A stretch of 64,000 nt of DNA from Pseudomonas weihenstephanensis (lineage in GTDB: Bacteria; Pseudomonadota; Gammaproteobacteria; Pseudomonadales; Pseudomonadaceae): NCBI RefSeq assembly GCF_001043055.1, contig NZ_JYLF01000003.1, forward strand, positions 248,001 through 312,000. Reading direction: 5' to 3'. This document shows positions 55,112 through 64,000 of this stretch, piece after piece (position 1 is the stretch's first letter; each line of letters starts with the position of its first letter). Position numbers and translations under genes: made by a program. Under the pieces are notes generated by a model. The model was not told where the DNA came from. It made no database searches and saw only the letters and a list, made by a program, of their open reading frames with translations.

Positions 55112-55951
55112 TTAGTGAGCCTGGCCGTGCCACGGCACCAGCTTGCGTTGCAGGGCGCGCAGTCCCATTTCCATGGCGAAGGCGATGATGGCTATCACCA
55201 AAATCCCCAGCACCACCACATCGGTGACCAAAAACTGCGCGGCGGACTGCACCATAAAGCCCAAGCCACTGGTCGCAGCGATCAGCTCGGCCGCCACCAG
55301 GGTCGACCAGCCCACGCCCAAACCAATGCGTACGCCGGTCAAAATGTCAGGCAAGGCGCTGGGCAAGATCACATGGCGAATCAACTGCCAACGGCTGGCG
55401 CCCAATGATTGCGCAGCGCGTACTTTGGCCGGGTCGACGGTGCGTACGCCGGTGGCGGTGGCAATGGCTATCGGGGCGAAAATCGCCAGGTAAATCAGCA
55501 GCACTTTTGACAGCTCACCAATGCCGCACCAGATCACGATCAATGGCAAATAGGCCAGCGGCGGGATTGGCCGATAGAACTCGATCAGCGGGTCGAAAAT
55601 GCCCCGGGCAATACGGTTATGGCCAATCGCGATGCCCACCGGGATGGCCGTCAGAATCGCAAAGCCCAGGCCCAGCCCGATGCGGCTCAGGCTCGCACCC
55701 AAGTGCTGCCACAAGGTTGAGTCCATGTAGCCTTTTGTCGCCAACAACCAGCCTTTTTCCAGCACGGCCGAAGGTGGCGGTAAAAACAGCGGCTCGATCA
55801 AACCCGCGGCGGTGACGGCCCACCACAGGGTGATCAAAGTGATCAGGGTCAGCACACTGATCCCGCGGGTGCTCAGGCTGCGCTTGATCGGGCGTGGCGC
55901 ATGGGGCACGGCGACCGGAGCCTGGTTGCTTGTCAATTCATAACTGCTCAT
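55112..55951 (-). CDS. tauC: Taurine ABC transporter permease
   Basis: This 279-residue inner-membrane protein has about six helices and the permease EAA-type loop seen as [28 protein letters not shown]. The family phrase [23 protein letters not shown] fits TauC/SsuC permeases. Its start overlaps the tauB stop by four bases, which shows tight coupling. Confidence 0.93.
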   Translation of the reverse strand: MSSYELTSNQAPVAVPHAPRPIKRSLSTRGISVLTLITLITLWWAVTAAGLIEPLFLPPPSAVLEKGWLLATKGYMDSTLWQHLGASLSRIGLGLGFAILTAIPVGIAIGHNRIARGIFDPLIEFYRPIPPLAYLPLIVIWCGIGELSKVLLIYLAIFAPIAIATATGVRTVDPAKVRAAQSLGASRWQLIRHVILPSALPDILTGVRIGLGVGWSTLVAAELIAATSGLGFMVQSAAQFLVTDVVVLGILVIAIIAFAMEMGLRALQRKLVPWHGQAH

Positions 55952-56742
55952 GCGTGCTCCTGCCGCTGAGCGGCGCCGCGTTGCGAAAACACGCGTTCAA
56001 GCACGTGCTCGCGGGTTTCAATAAAGCGTGGGTCTGACTTGATCGAACGTGCCGATTCTCCCGCGTTATAACGCTGGCCGAAATCCAGCGTCAGGCGCTC
56101 CACAATACGGCCGGGGTTGGGGGCCAGCAGAATCAGGTCGGTGGCCAAAAACACCGCCTCCTCGATGTCATGCGTGATCAGAAATACCGGTTTGGCAGTG
56201 CGCTTGCACACTTGCAGGAGCAGCTCTTGCATTTGCTCGCGGGTAAAGGCGTCGAGCGCGCCAAAAGGCTCGTCCATCAGCAATACCCGAGGGTCGGCGG
56301 CCAAGGCGCGGGCCAGACCTACGCGTTGTTTTTGCCCGCCCGACAGTTCCCAGACGCGGCGTTTTTCAAAACCGGACAAATCCACCAGGGCCAGCATGTC
56401 GCGAGCACGTGTCTCTCGTGGGTCGCGTGCAACGCCTGCCAGCTCCAGGCCGAATGCGACGTTGGCCAGCACATCTTGCCAAGGCAACAAAACATCATCC
56501 TGAAACACCACGCCACGTTCGGCGCTTGGGCCGTGAACCGCAGCCCCGTCAAGGGTGATGCGTCCACCACTGGGTTCGACAAAACCTGCGATCAAATTCA
56601 ATAACGAGGTTTTGCCGCTGCCCGACGGGCCGAGTGCAACCAGCAGTTGCTGAGGGCCGAGGTTGACGGAAATATCCGACAGTACCGGCTCAGCAGCGCC
56701 CGGGTACTGTGCGCTGATGCGCTCCAGTGATAACAAGGCCAT
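55948..56742 (-). CDS. tauB: Taurine ABC transporter ATPase
   Basis: This 264-residue ATPase has Walker A ([15 protein letters not shown]), a Q-loop ([11 protein letters not shown]), the signature [17 protein letters not shown], Walker B ([12 protein letters not shown]) and the switch His in [12 protein letters not shown]. The [19 protein letters not shown] segment is typical of the sulfonate and taurine group. It lies between tauA and tauC in the same transcript. Confidence 0.94.
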   Translation of the reverse strand: MALLSLERISAQYPGAAEPVLSDISVNLGPQQLLVALGPSGSGKTSLLNLIAGFVEPSGGRITLDGAAVHGPSAERGVVFQDDVLLPWQDVLANVAFGLELAGVARDPRETRARDMLALVDLSGFEKRRVWELSGGQKQRVGLARALAADPRVLLMDEPFGALDAFTREQMQELLLQVCKRTAKPVFLITHDIEEAVFLATDLILLAPNPGRIVERLTLDFGQRYNAGESARSIKSDPRFIETREHVLERVFSQRGAAQRQEHA

Positions 56743-56769
56743 GACGGGCGACTCCTGAATCAGCGTGAG

Positions 56770-57750
56770 TTATTGGGCAATGAAGCGGGCGTTTACTGAA
56801 GGCGCGTAATCGGGCAGAACGGCGTCAACCTTGCCTTGCTCTTTGAGGAAGGCCGCAGTATCAGCCAAGGCTTTGGTGGTGGGTGCGCCGAGCAACACCG
56901 CTTGGTCGGTGGCCAGCGGGTACACGTTGCCTTGCAGCAATAAAGGGATGTCAGCGGCTTTGGCACCTGAGAGCTTCACCAGTTTGTCGACGTTGCTCTG
57001 ATTGGCCAGCCAGGCTTTCGGGTCTTTGTGGTAGTCGGCGTAGGCATCCAGGGTCACCTTGGCAAACGCCTTGACGATGTCCGGGTGTTTGGCCGCGAAG
57101 TCTTTGCGCACGATCCAGGCATCGAAGGTCGGTGCGCCTAATTTGCTCAGCTCGCCCGAGGTGATCAGGACCTTGCCGTTTTCTTTGGCGGTACCCAATG
57201 CCGGGTCCCACACGTACGTCGCGTCAATATCGCCGCGCTTCCAGGCGGCAACAATCGCCGGCGGTGCCAGGTTCAGAATCGTCACGGTTGAGGGGTCAAT
57301 GTTCCAGTGCTTGAGCGCGGCCAGCAGGCTGTAGTGCCCCGTGGAGACAAAGGGTACGGCGATTTTCTTACCGACCAGATCCTGTGGGCTGTTGATACCC
57401 GAACCATTGCGGGCGACCAGGGCTTCAGCGCCGCCGATCTGGGTCGCGATCAAAAAGGTTTCAACCGGCACCTTACGGGTGATGGCCGCGGTCAGCGGGC
57501 TTGAACCCAGGTAGCCGATTTGCACGTCACCCGACGCAATGGCGGCAATGATGTCGGCGCCGTTATCAAATTTTCTCCATTTAATGTCAGCTTGAGTGGC
57601 CTGCTCATAAGCACCGTCGGCCTGGGCAACTTTGGCCGGGTCTACGGTGGTTTGGTAAGCCACGGTGACGTCGCTGGCAGCCTGTGCGAAGAAGCTGGTC
57701 ATCGCCAGAGACAAAGCCGCCAGAAGGCGAAGGGGAGAATGCAGTTTCAC
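56770..57750 (-). CDS. tauA: Taurine-binding periplasmic protein
   Basis: This 326-residue binding protein has a signal peptide ending AQA (about residue 24). The mature part begins SDVTVAYQTTVDPAKVAQADG, the usual TauA start, and continues with IGYLGSSPLTAAITRKVPVE and WDPALGTAKENGKVLI. It brings taurine to TauBC. It is the first gene of the cluster; the gap to tauB is 27 bases. Expression is probably tied to sulfate limitation; an AT-rich motif shared with the metQ region lies just upstream. Confidence 0.93.
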   Translation of the reverse strand: MKLHSPLRLLAALSLAMTSFFAQAASDVTVAYQTTVDPAKVAQADGAYEQATQADIKWRKFDNGADIIAAIASGDVQIGYLGSSPLTAAITRKVPVETFLIATQIGGAEALVARNGSGINSPQDLVGKKIAVPFVSTGHYSLLAALKHWNIDPSTVTILNLAPPAIVAAWKRGDIDATYVWDPALGTAKENGKVLITSGELSKLGAPTFDAWIVRKDFAAKHPDIVKAFAKVTLDAYADYHKDPKAWLANQSNVDKLVKLSGAKAADIPLLLQGNVYPLATDQAVLLGAPTTKALADTAAFLKEQGKVDAVLPDYAPSVNARFIAQ

Positions 57751-58249
57751 GATGAAGCTCCTCGACAGGCGGCCGGAGATCGGCAGAGTGCGAGGTTAAA
57801 TGATCTAAGAAAGGCTAAATAAATAACTTTTAAGCATTAGCTTATGAGGTTCTGCATCCCTCAATCCCGCGCGCGTAACACGACTGATGCGGGCTTTTTT
57901 TCTACAGCTGATCTTCCGCGCAGCGTTATACCTTTAGGGACTTAAAAATTTCATAAAATTCTGTTTAGAAATTAGACCAAAGGCCGATAGCATCCCTTCA
58001 CCCGAGCGTAGGAAGTTTCTTTGTATATAGCTATTCGGTCTGAAAAGTTTATAAATAAACCTTTTTGGGCTTAACCAAAAGCCATTACCCTACGCACAAA
58101 TGACGGATGACTAGACAAAGGTCGTAGACATGAATGGTTACGATTGACTTGTCAGTCACGGTCTGGCGCTAATCGCGCATCTCTAGCACCGAAACGTCAG
58201 ATTTCGGGTTAAAGAACTACAAAAATTAGAAAAGCAAAGGAGCAAGACA
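57751..58249. promoter_or_regulatory. Divergent tauA/porin intergenic region
   Basis: These 499 bases hold no gene. The tau promoter should lie in the first 150 bases, where CTAAGAAAGGCTAAATAAAT (57805-57824) resembles the motif upstream of metQ. A hairpin with a T run on the plus strand lies at 57866-57901. The remainder (57930-58090) is AT-rich and probably holds the porin promoter; GCAAAGGAGCAAGACA is a good ribosome site before the porin ATG. Confidence 0.55.
57866..57901 (+). terminator. Possible plus-strand terminator in the tauA-porin gap
   Basis: CCCGC and GCGGG pair across an 18-base loop, followed by a C and seven T. It would end a plus-strand transcript that starts in the 115 bases before it. 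No gene is upstream on that strand, so either it ends an unrecognised small RNA or leader, or the pairing is by chance. Confidence 0.35.
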
Positions 58250-59596
58250 ATGAACAAGTCCACCTTGGCCGTGGCTGTGGCCGTAGGTTTGTTGGCGCAA
58301 CAAGCAGGCGCTGCCGGCTTCATCGAAGACAGCAAGGCAACCCTGAAGCTACGCAACTTCTACATCAACACCGATAACCGCGACTCGGGTACCAAAGCGG
58401 CTGGCGCTCAGAACAAGCAGGAAGAATGGGGCCAGGGCTTCCAACTGGACTACACCTCGGGCTTCACCCAAGGCACGGTCGGTTTCGGTGTGGATGCCAT
58501 CGCGCTGTTGGGCGTGCGTCTGGATTCGGGTGGCGGTACTAATGGTGTTGGTTCGTACGGCGGCACGGTTTTCCCGAGCAAGTCCAACGGCGACGCGGTA
58601 AATGAATATTCCAGCCTGGGCCTGACAGCCAAAGCCAAGATTTCCCAGACCGAACTGCGTTACGGCACCCTGATGCCCAAACTGCCGGTTATCTCCTATA
58701 ACGATGGTCGTCTGCTGCCTCAGACCTTTGAAGGTGGCCAAATCACCTCCAATGAGTTCAAGGACCTGACCCTGATCGGTGGTCAGATCGAACACGTTAA
58801 AGGCCGTAACTCCAGCAACAACGAACAGATGTCGATTGGGGGTGCGAACGCTCGCACCGCCAACAGCAACAAGTTCATCTACGCCGGTGGCGACTACAAG
58901 GTCACCAAAGACCTGTTGCTTCAGTACTACTACGGCAACCTGGACAAGTTCTACAAACAGAACTTCCTGGGCCTGGTACACAACTGGTCGATCGGCCCTG
59001 GCGTGTTGAAAACGGATCTGCGTTATTTCAACAGCCGTGATGACGGCAAAAACGGTTATGACTCCTCGTACTTCAGCAACGGCGATTACAGCAACAGCGT
59101 GCTGAAAAACGGTAAAGGTAAAGTTGATAACAACCTGTACAGCGGCTTGTTCCTGTACACCGTTGAAGGTCACACCTTTGGTGGTGGTTACCAGGTGAGC
59201 AACGGCAGCAGCGACTTCCCTTGGTTGAACCAGGGCGACGGCTCGTCGAACTACACCATCACTGACATGCAAATCCAGAAGTTCGGCCGTGCCGGCGAAC
59301 GTACTTGGCAAGCTCGCTACTCGTATGACTTTGCCAAGGTTGGCGTACCGGGCCTGACGGCCGGTGCGGTGTACCTGCGTGGCGATAACATCGACACCTT
59401 TGGCAAAAGTGGCCAGACCAGCAATGGCGCCTCCGAGTGGGAACGTGACATCACGGTGGCCTACGTGGTGCAAGAAGGTCCGTTGAAAAATCTGGGTGTA
59501 ATGTGGAAAAACGCCATGTGGCGCAACGACATTGCCGGCCAGCGCGATCAGGACGAAAACCGTCTGATCGTCAGCTACTCGATCCCGTTGCTGTAA
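58250..59596 (+). CDS. OprD-family outer-membrane porin
   Basis: This 448-residue precursor has a signal peptide ending at GAA (about residue 22) and the OprD family opening FIEDSKATLKLRNFYINTDNR. Alternating aromatic/polar strands run to the end, which closes with the strand LIVSYSIPLL and a terminal Leu. The ELRYGTLMPKLPVISYNDGRLLPQTFEGG block is typical of this group. It should form an outer-membrane channel for small acids or amino acids. Its position between tauA and lsfA suggests a role in uptake of organosulfur compounds, but that is inference. Confidence 0.9.
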   Translation: MNKSTLAVAVAVGLLAQQAGAAGFIEDSKATLKLRNFYINTDNRDSGTKAAGAQNKQEEWGQGFQLDYTSGFTQGTVGFGVDAIALLGVRLDSGGGTNGVGSYGGTVFPSKSNGDAVNEYSSLGLTAKAKISQTELRYGTLMPKLPVISYNDGRLLPQTFEGGQITSNEFKDLTLIGGQIEHVKGRNSSNNEQMSIGGANARTANSNKFIYAGGDYKVTKDLLLQYYYGNLDKFYKQNFLGLVHNWSIGPGVLKTDLRYFNSRDDGKNGYDSSYFSNGDYSNSVLKNGKGKVDNNLYSGLFLYTVEGHTFGGGYQVSNGSSDFPWLNQGDGSSNYTITDMQIQKFGRAGERTWQARYSYDFAKVGVPGLTAGAVYLRGDNIDTFGKSGQTSNGASEWERDITVAYVVQEGPLKNLGVMWKNAMWRNDIAGQRDQDENRLIVSYSIPLL

Positions 59597-59625
59597 TGCG
59601 GGCGTAGTGCAAAGGTAAGAAAAAT

Positions 59626-59650
59626 CCTGCCCGGCGCAATGCCGGGCAGG
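59626..59650. terminator. Hairpin after the porin gene
   Basis: CCTGCCCGGC and GCCGGGCAGG form a perfect 10-base stem around GCAAT, about 30 bases past the porin stop. The T run after it is weak (GTGTTT). Confidence 0.7.
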
Positions 59651-59776
59651 GTGTTTACCGAAGACCAGAACGATCAATTCGCAACACATTAATAGTCGCA
59701 GCTCCCTGCCGCTCCCCTTGCCTAAACCTGAGTCCAGAGTGGACCCGGTGCTTTGGTGCGTCCAATGAAACAGTTT

Positions 59777-59823
59777 TTAATATTCGTTTCAGATCTAAAT
59801 AAATCGTCATTTATTCTTTTTAA
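59777..59823. promoter_or_regulatory. AT-rich region upstream of lsfA
   Basis: This AT-rich stretch holds CTAAATAAAT at 59795-59804, identical over 10 bases to part of the tauA upstream motif (57815-57824), then TTTATTCTTTTTAATTAAG. It lies about 70-115 bases before lsfA and may carry its sulfur-starvation promoter. Confidence 0.4.
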
Positions 59824-59890
59824 TTAAGTCATGCCGCAGGCAGAGTGAACGCTCACTGCCTCGCCATCTCTTATAAAAAGGAACTGCACC

Positions 59891-60529
59891 ATGAGCCTTA
59901 GACTCGGCGATATCGCCCCCGATTTCGAACAGGATTCCAGCGCTGGCAATATCCATTTTCATGAGTGGCTGGGCGACAGTTGGGGCGTGTTGTTTTCGCA
60001 CCCGGCGGACTTCACCCCGGTGTGCACCACAGAGTTGGGCTTCACCGCCAAACTCAAAGATGAATTCGCCAAGCGCGGCGTCAAAGCCATCGCACTCTCC
60101 GTTGACCCGGTGGACTCGCACCACAAGTGGATCGACGACATCAACGAAACCCAGCACACCGTGGTCAACTTCCCGATCCTGGCCGATGCCGATCGCAAAG
60201 TCAGCGACCTCTACGACCTAATCCACCCCAACGCCAGTGATACCCTCACCGTGCGCTCATTGTTCGTGATTGATCCGAACAAAAAAGTTCGCCTGACCAT
60301 CACTTACCCGGCCAGTACGGGCCGCAACTTTAACGAAATTTTGCGCGTGATCGATTCGCTGCAACTGACCGACAGCCACAAGGTCGCCACCCCGGCTAAC
60401 TGGCAAGACGGTGACGATGTGGTGATCGTGCCGTCTATCAAAGACGAAGACGAGATCAAGCAGCGTTTTCCCAAAGGCTATCGCACCGTGAAGCCCTATT
60501 TGCGCCTGACGCCGCAACCGAACAAGTAG
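59891..60529 (+). CDS. lsfA: LsfA, 1-Cys peroxiredoxin
   Basis: This 212-residue peroxiredoxin is of the Prx6 type. The peroxidatic Cys is in FSHPADFTPVCTTELG; no resolving Cys is present in the C-terminal part, so it is a 1-Cys enzyme. The end RTVKPYLRLTPQP is typical of the group. LsfA in Pseudomonas was first described as a sulfate-starvation-induced protein and protects against peroxides. Position next to the tau genes supports this. Confidence 0.92.
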   Translation: MSLRLGDIAPDFEQDSSAGNIHFHEWLGDSWGVLFSHPADFTPVCTTELGFTAKLKDEFAKRGVKAIALSVDPVDSHHKWIDDINETQHTVVNFPILADADRKVSDLYDLIHPNASDTLTVRSLFVIDPNKKVRLTITYPASTGRNFNEILRVIDSLQLTDSHKVATPANWQDGDDVVIVPSIKDEDEIKQRFPKGYRTVKPYLRLTPQPNK

Positions 60530-60610
60530 TGCCTGGCCACCGCGATTGATCGACTGAAGTAAGCATCCAGTTCAATCACGGGGACCGTGTTTGCCCGGTG
60601 AAACCTATGT

Positions 60611-63600
60611 TCAGGGATGTACGACAGGTTGATAGCGCTCAATATTGCCGCCCAATCGACTGATCAATAGCGTGAGGGAATCCGCGTTACTAAGAATGAC
60701 ATTGAAACGACTCTGCGGGTCGGCTAAAAAAATCAGGCGCGCCTGATCCAGTGTCGAGGCGCCCGTCTCCGCTAGAATACGGTCTTGGATACGGGCAGAC
60801 AGACTGGCAGGTGGCGTGTTGGTTGAGGTATGGCTTATGAACAGATCACTAATGGTTGTCGACCTGGACAATGCCGTGGCTTGCATACTCGAAATCTGAT
60901 CAAGGATGTCATGAAATGGCGCAGCGCTGTTTTCGAGTAATTCGATGTAAGGGGAACTAGCGTTCATGTAGGCAATGTCCACGGTCTTTGCCGTTTGATG
61001 AGACACCTCATGAATAAGCGTGGTCGCACGAAAGTGCAGATTGAAGTCGAACGGCGGGTTGGTGCGTTTTAACCCCAGCATGATCCCTGTGTTGAAAGGA
61101 TCCTGCACAGTCTGAAAGAACCCTTCGTAAATGTAGATGTACTTACGCGTGTCGTCGGCCAGTATGAAGGCCAACTCAGCGTTATTAGCGGGTACGTGGC
61201 GAAGTACGACATAGCGCTCGGAGGTAAGGGGGTTCATTGAGGGCTTTAGCAAGCGGCCTAAAATGGAGTCAATGGCGGCTTTAATTTTTTTGATTTGCTG
61301 GGGTGTAAGGCTAGGGCTGCCGAAAAAATCTTCAAGCCACTGACGGTGCTGCTCGAATGGGGAACCCGGCTCATACAGGCGCTTGAGTACTCTTTTTGCC
61401 TCGATCAAGTATTCAATCGCCTGCTGGTGAGCCGCCTCAATCGCAGCGGCTTTGGCAGGATAAAGCCTACGGATCTGTGGCATGCCTTCTGCTTCAGTCA
61501 CCACGTTAGGAAAGTTTCTTGCGGGAGATGCATGCCTGGACAGTATTGGCCCGCCACCTAATAAAGGCTCACGTGGATCTAACTCCCAGCGCTTCTGGCT
61601 ATCACGTTTTAACGCCGGGCCTGTGCGGCCTTCACCGATATCAATGCGCCAGCGTTGAAGGTCTTTTTTAACCTTATAAATATTGCCGCTCAATACGATG
61701 TAGCTCGTCTCGTTGGCCGCGTTGCTATAAATGCCGGTTTCTTCATTGAGGGTCATTTCATGAAGGGAGACGAGGTGATCAATATAGGGTTGTAGCGCAT
61801 TCAGTTGCCGGGTCTTGAGAAATGAAGCCTCGCTAGCGTGACCAACAGGCTGATGGGCAACCGGGGGTTCAAGGGGCACTCCTACTGGATGTTCACGCGG
61901 CTTTTGGGCGGGCGCGCTTCGCACGGTTATCAGCATCATCATGGAGGCTACAAAACGGGTTAGCGCTTCGCCCCAGTGCCCTTCGGCAGCCGCGAGTACC
62001 GACGATTTCAATGTGTCTTGTGTCTGCCAAACGGTGATGGGTAGGCTGAGCTTGCCGGGCAAAAACATGAGGGCTGTTTCAGCGATCAAGGAAAGCAGGG
62101 TTTTGAACGAGGTCCAGTCGGCTTCTGAGGTGGTGACGGACTGCTGTTTGGCCATATCCAGCAACAAAGCAGTGTTGTCGTCGTACAACGTCAAAAATGC
62201 ATTGCCTTCAATGGCCTCGCCTGAGAGCGTGACCGGAGCAGGTGTTGAATACACATCAAAGCTGAAGAAGTCTTGAGAGATGTAGGTGACGTGCGGCTCT
62301 TTAAAACCGCCGTTATCATATTTTTTGCGGATGTAGGGTGTGAGCCTGCTCAGAATTAGCGATTGCAGTGTCGCCCGCGAACACAGGTCCAAAATAAAGT
62401 GCTGTTCATCGGGATACTCCTTGAACGAAAAATCCTGGTTGTAAGTGGCCCACACCACAAAAGGACCTTCACCAGGGGCTTGGGGGCTGATCACATACAC
62501 CCCTTTTACCGGGTCAGGGGTCGCGTCGCTGGATGTGCACAGCTGTAAGCGCCGCAACTGGATGCGCTGACCCTTCACAGATTCCCGTGCTCCGCCATCG
62601 GGCATATTCATGACCTGTTCAATACAGCGGTAGGCAGCGTCTGTGAGCTGGCCTGCCAATTTACTGTTGAATGCGGCTTCTAGCACTTGGAGAGGCAGGT
62701 GATTGCAGAACATGCCGAACCGTGCCGCATAGTCCGGTTTGCCACGGGGTAATTTCTCAGCCAGTAAGGTTCGGTACTGAGTACCGATGTTTAATTGTCG
62801 GACCAGGTCTTTCACTGCCGACGCATCGAGTTCAGGCGGTAATGGTTTCGCGCTTAACGAGCGGAGTGAAAGATGTCCTGTCAGTTGTCCAAATCCGCGA
62901 AGCGCATACGCTGACAGCGGTTGCACCGATCTGGACACGGCCCCGCCCAAGGATGCAATTTGTGCCGTCCAGGCGGGTGATGTGGTGACGGTAATGGTCA
63001 CCTCAATGTCATGAGGGTCAAGTTCAGCGTGCGGGTAATCCGCGCTCAGTTGTGTTTTGAGTGCCTTGTAGGCGAAGTCGTTGATATCGGGAATATCGTG
63101 CAAATAATCGTTGTTGTCCTTGACCACATCCCGGTAACGCTCCAACAACGTTGCGTATTCAAGCTGGTCCTGTAAGGGGGCTTCTTTTAACGCTTTTGGC
63201 AGGGCCGCCTCAAACAGTAGCGTGTCAGTGTATTGAATGAGGGACGTGATATTGAAACTGTGGCGGATGCGCTCTTTGTAATTAAGAACGCTGTCTTGAA
63301 ACACAGCACTTGGCATATTGATTTCGATGGCTTGGTCCACCACCGCCGACAGGTCTTGTATATGTTGTTGGGTGCTGCTGCGCGATAAGGATTCTAAAAA
63401 GTTGTCCTGGATAACTTCAAAACTAAAAAGGCCATTGCTATCGGCCAGCAGCATCGCCCTTTTGGCAAGCACTGTCGCCCGTTGAGCACGGCCCAGGGTC
63501 GACATTAATGCTTCGCCCTCTACGTCATCAAAAAGCCGTTTGCGCAAGGCTGCCTGGCAGTCTGCGAGACTGGCGAAAACTTCGAACTTCTTGGCCGGTG

Positions 63601-64000
63601 ACCAAAAATAAACGCGCCCGCAACACGACGCGTCCATCCCCCCGCGCTCTGTAATCAGAAAACATTCTTCAAGGGTGGCGCTGATGCCAGCCTGGGACGA
63701 ATAAAGCGTGACGCTAAACACATCGGACACAAAGTGGTAAAACGACCTGCGCTGATCCAGTTGCAGACCTAAGTTGAACATTTCTATGCAGCTTGCGTCG
63801 TGCGGTGAGAGCGTGGGTTCATATTGATAAAAATACAGCCCTCCAGCCCATAGGTTTTCCAGGCGTAAATCGACCAGTTTTTTAATGCCGGTCTTGGGTT
63901 GTTCAGGCAGAGCAGGCCGCAGGTTGTTTTGTTCGTGCAACAGCGTCTCGGCGAAGTAATCGATCAGTGCGCCACTAAAGCCATCCGCCATCGAGAATAA
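60611..64000 (-). CDS. Dermonecrotic-type toxin with C-terminal HExxH domain (5' end outside window)
   Basis: The frame is open to the window edge at 64000, so the N-terminus is missing; 1126 residues are counted from the first in-window ATG at 63991. The body resembles the large Pseudomonas proteins with a dermonecrotic-toxin domain (DUF6543): RFGMFCNHLPLQVLEAAFNSKL, VKGVYVISPQAPGEGPFVVWATYN and a hydrophobic stretch (LIAETALMFLPGKLSLPI, then ALTRFVASMMMLITV). Near residues 987-1009 is RATTLIHEVSHQTAKTVDIAYM with HEVSH at 994-998 and Asp1005 as a possible third zinc ligand, like aspzincin proteases. There is no signal peptide in view. No immunity or chaperone gene lies downstream; lsfA is convergent. 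Confidence 0.8.
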   Translation of the reverse strand, partial: LFSMADGFSGALIDYFAETLLHEQNNLRPALPEQPKTGIKKLVDLRLENLWAGGLYFYQYEPTLSPHDASCIEMFNLGLQLDQRRSFYHFVSDVFSVTLYSSQAGISATLEECFLITERGGMDASCCGRVYFWSPAKKFEVFASLADCQAALRKRLFDDVEGEALMSTLGRAQRATVLAKRAMLLADSNGLFSFEVIQDNFLESLSRSSTQQHIQDLSAVVDQAIEINMPSAVFQDSVLNYKERIRHSFNITSLIQYTDTLLFEAALPKALKEAPLQDQLEYATLLERYRDVVKDNNDYLHDIPDINDFAYKALKTQLSADYPHAELDPHDIEVTITVTTSPAWTAQIASLGGAVSRSVQPLSAYALRGFGQLTGHLSLRSLSAKPLPPELDASAVKDLVRQLNIGTQYRTLLAEKLPRGKPDYAARFGMFCNHLPLQVLEAAFNSKLAGQLTDAAYRCIEQVMNMPDGGARESVKGQRIQLRRLQLCTSSDATPDPVKGVYVISPQAPGEGPFVVWATYNQDFSFKEYPDEQHFILDLCSRATLQSLILSRLTPYIRKKYDNGGFKEPHVTYISQDFFSFDVYSTPAPVTLSGEAIEGNAFLTLYDDNTALLLDMAKQQSVTTSEADWTSFKTLLSLIAETALMFLPGKLSLPITVWQTQDTLKSSVLAAAEGHWGEALTRFVASMMMLITVRSAPAQKPREHPVGVPLEPPVAHQPVGHASEASFLKTRQLNALQPYIDHLVSLHEMTLNEETGIYSNAANETSYIVLSGNIYKVKKDLQRWRIDIGEGRTGPALKRDSQKRWELDPREPLLGGGPILSRHASPARNFPNVVTEAEGMPQIRRLYPAKAAAIEAAHQQAIEYLIEAKRVLKRLYEPGSPFEQHRQWLEDFFGSPSLTPQQIKKIKAAIDSILGRLLKPSMNPLTSERYVVLRHVPANNAELAFILADDTRKYIYIYEGFFQTVQDPFNTGIMLGLKRTNPPFDFNLHFRATTLIHEVSHQTAKTVDIAYMNASSPYIELLENSAAPFHDILDQISSMQATALSRSTTISDLFISHTSTNTPPASLSARIQDRILAETGASTLDQARLIFLADPQSRFNVILSNADSLTLLISRLGGNIERYQPVVHP

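Noticed and set aside
58349..59689. 446-codon open frame on the minus strand
   Set aside because: It lies opposite the OprD-family porin, which has a clear signal peptide and barrel strands; the reverse product has no recognisable features.

Overview
The window reads as chromosomal DNA of a Pseudomonas of the fluorescens/putida type. Gene content and order match Pseudomonas families closely: gltP, an Ivy-like gene, a DUF1328 gene, algB-kinB, ampDh2, dgcH, an endonuclease/phosphatase gene, dsbA, cytochrome c4, engB, polA, a DUF2782 gene and thrB. No tRNA, rRNA, prophage, insertion sequence or CRISPR array was seen, so this is mostly core genome with two toxin genes and some metabolic cassettes added.

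Layout. 1-5.1 kb: the 3' end of znuA, a shortened amino-acid-binding protein, a DUF4399 protein, divergent serA and D-2-hydroxyglutarate dehydrogenase, and an FAH-family hydrolase, with REP-like palindromes after the last two. 5.3-9.9 kb: a DUF5924/DUF2914 membrane protein and a four-gene Mla-like lipid-transport operon. 9.9-12.6 kb: two membrane proteins (SpmA/SpmB-like and GltP). 13-23 kb: envelope stress, alginate control and c-di-GMP genes (Ivy-like lysozyme inhibitor, DUF1328, AlgB/KinB, CSS-EAL phosphodiesterase, AmpDh2, DgcH). 23-31 kb: DsbA, cytochrome c4, a decayed cytochrome c5 pseudogene, EngB, a predicted ErsA small RNA, PolA and ThrB. 30.4-33 kb: a small serine hydrolase, an unusual sigma-54-type ATPase and MetQ. 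34-39.5 kb: a TriABC-like RND efflux operon with two adaptors. 40-45 kb: a gluconate-dehydrogenase-like three-subunit complex and the periplasmic phosphatase TpbA. 45-51 kb: an M3 peptidase, lipoproteins, OsmC and a luciferase-like monooxygenase. 51-54 kb: an RHS/TccC-like toxin with a probable ADP-ribosyltransferase tail. 54-60.5 kb: tauABCD, an OprD-family porin and LsfA, a sulfur-starvation block. 60.6-64 kb: a very large dermonecrotic-type toxin with a metalloprotease-like tail, cut by the window edge.

Three themes link the genes. First, AlgU-type promoters can be read in front of algB, dsbA, ersA and osmC, tying distant parts of the window to the envelope-stress/alginate response. Second, an AT-rich motif is shared by the intergenic regions before the hydrolase/sigma-54-type ATPase unit, metQ and tauA, with a weaker match before lsfA, which suggests a common sulfur-limitation regulator. 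Third, c-di-GMP control is dense: DgcH, the CSS-EAL protein (a redox-sensing family, with dsbA nearby) and TpbA.

The most unusual items are the two toxin genes, neither with an obvious neighbouring immunity gene; the sigma-54-type ATPase that lacks both the GAFTGA loop and a DNA-binding domain; and the triple-frameshifted cytochrome c5 remnant.
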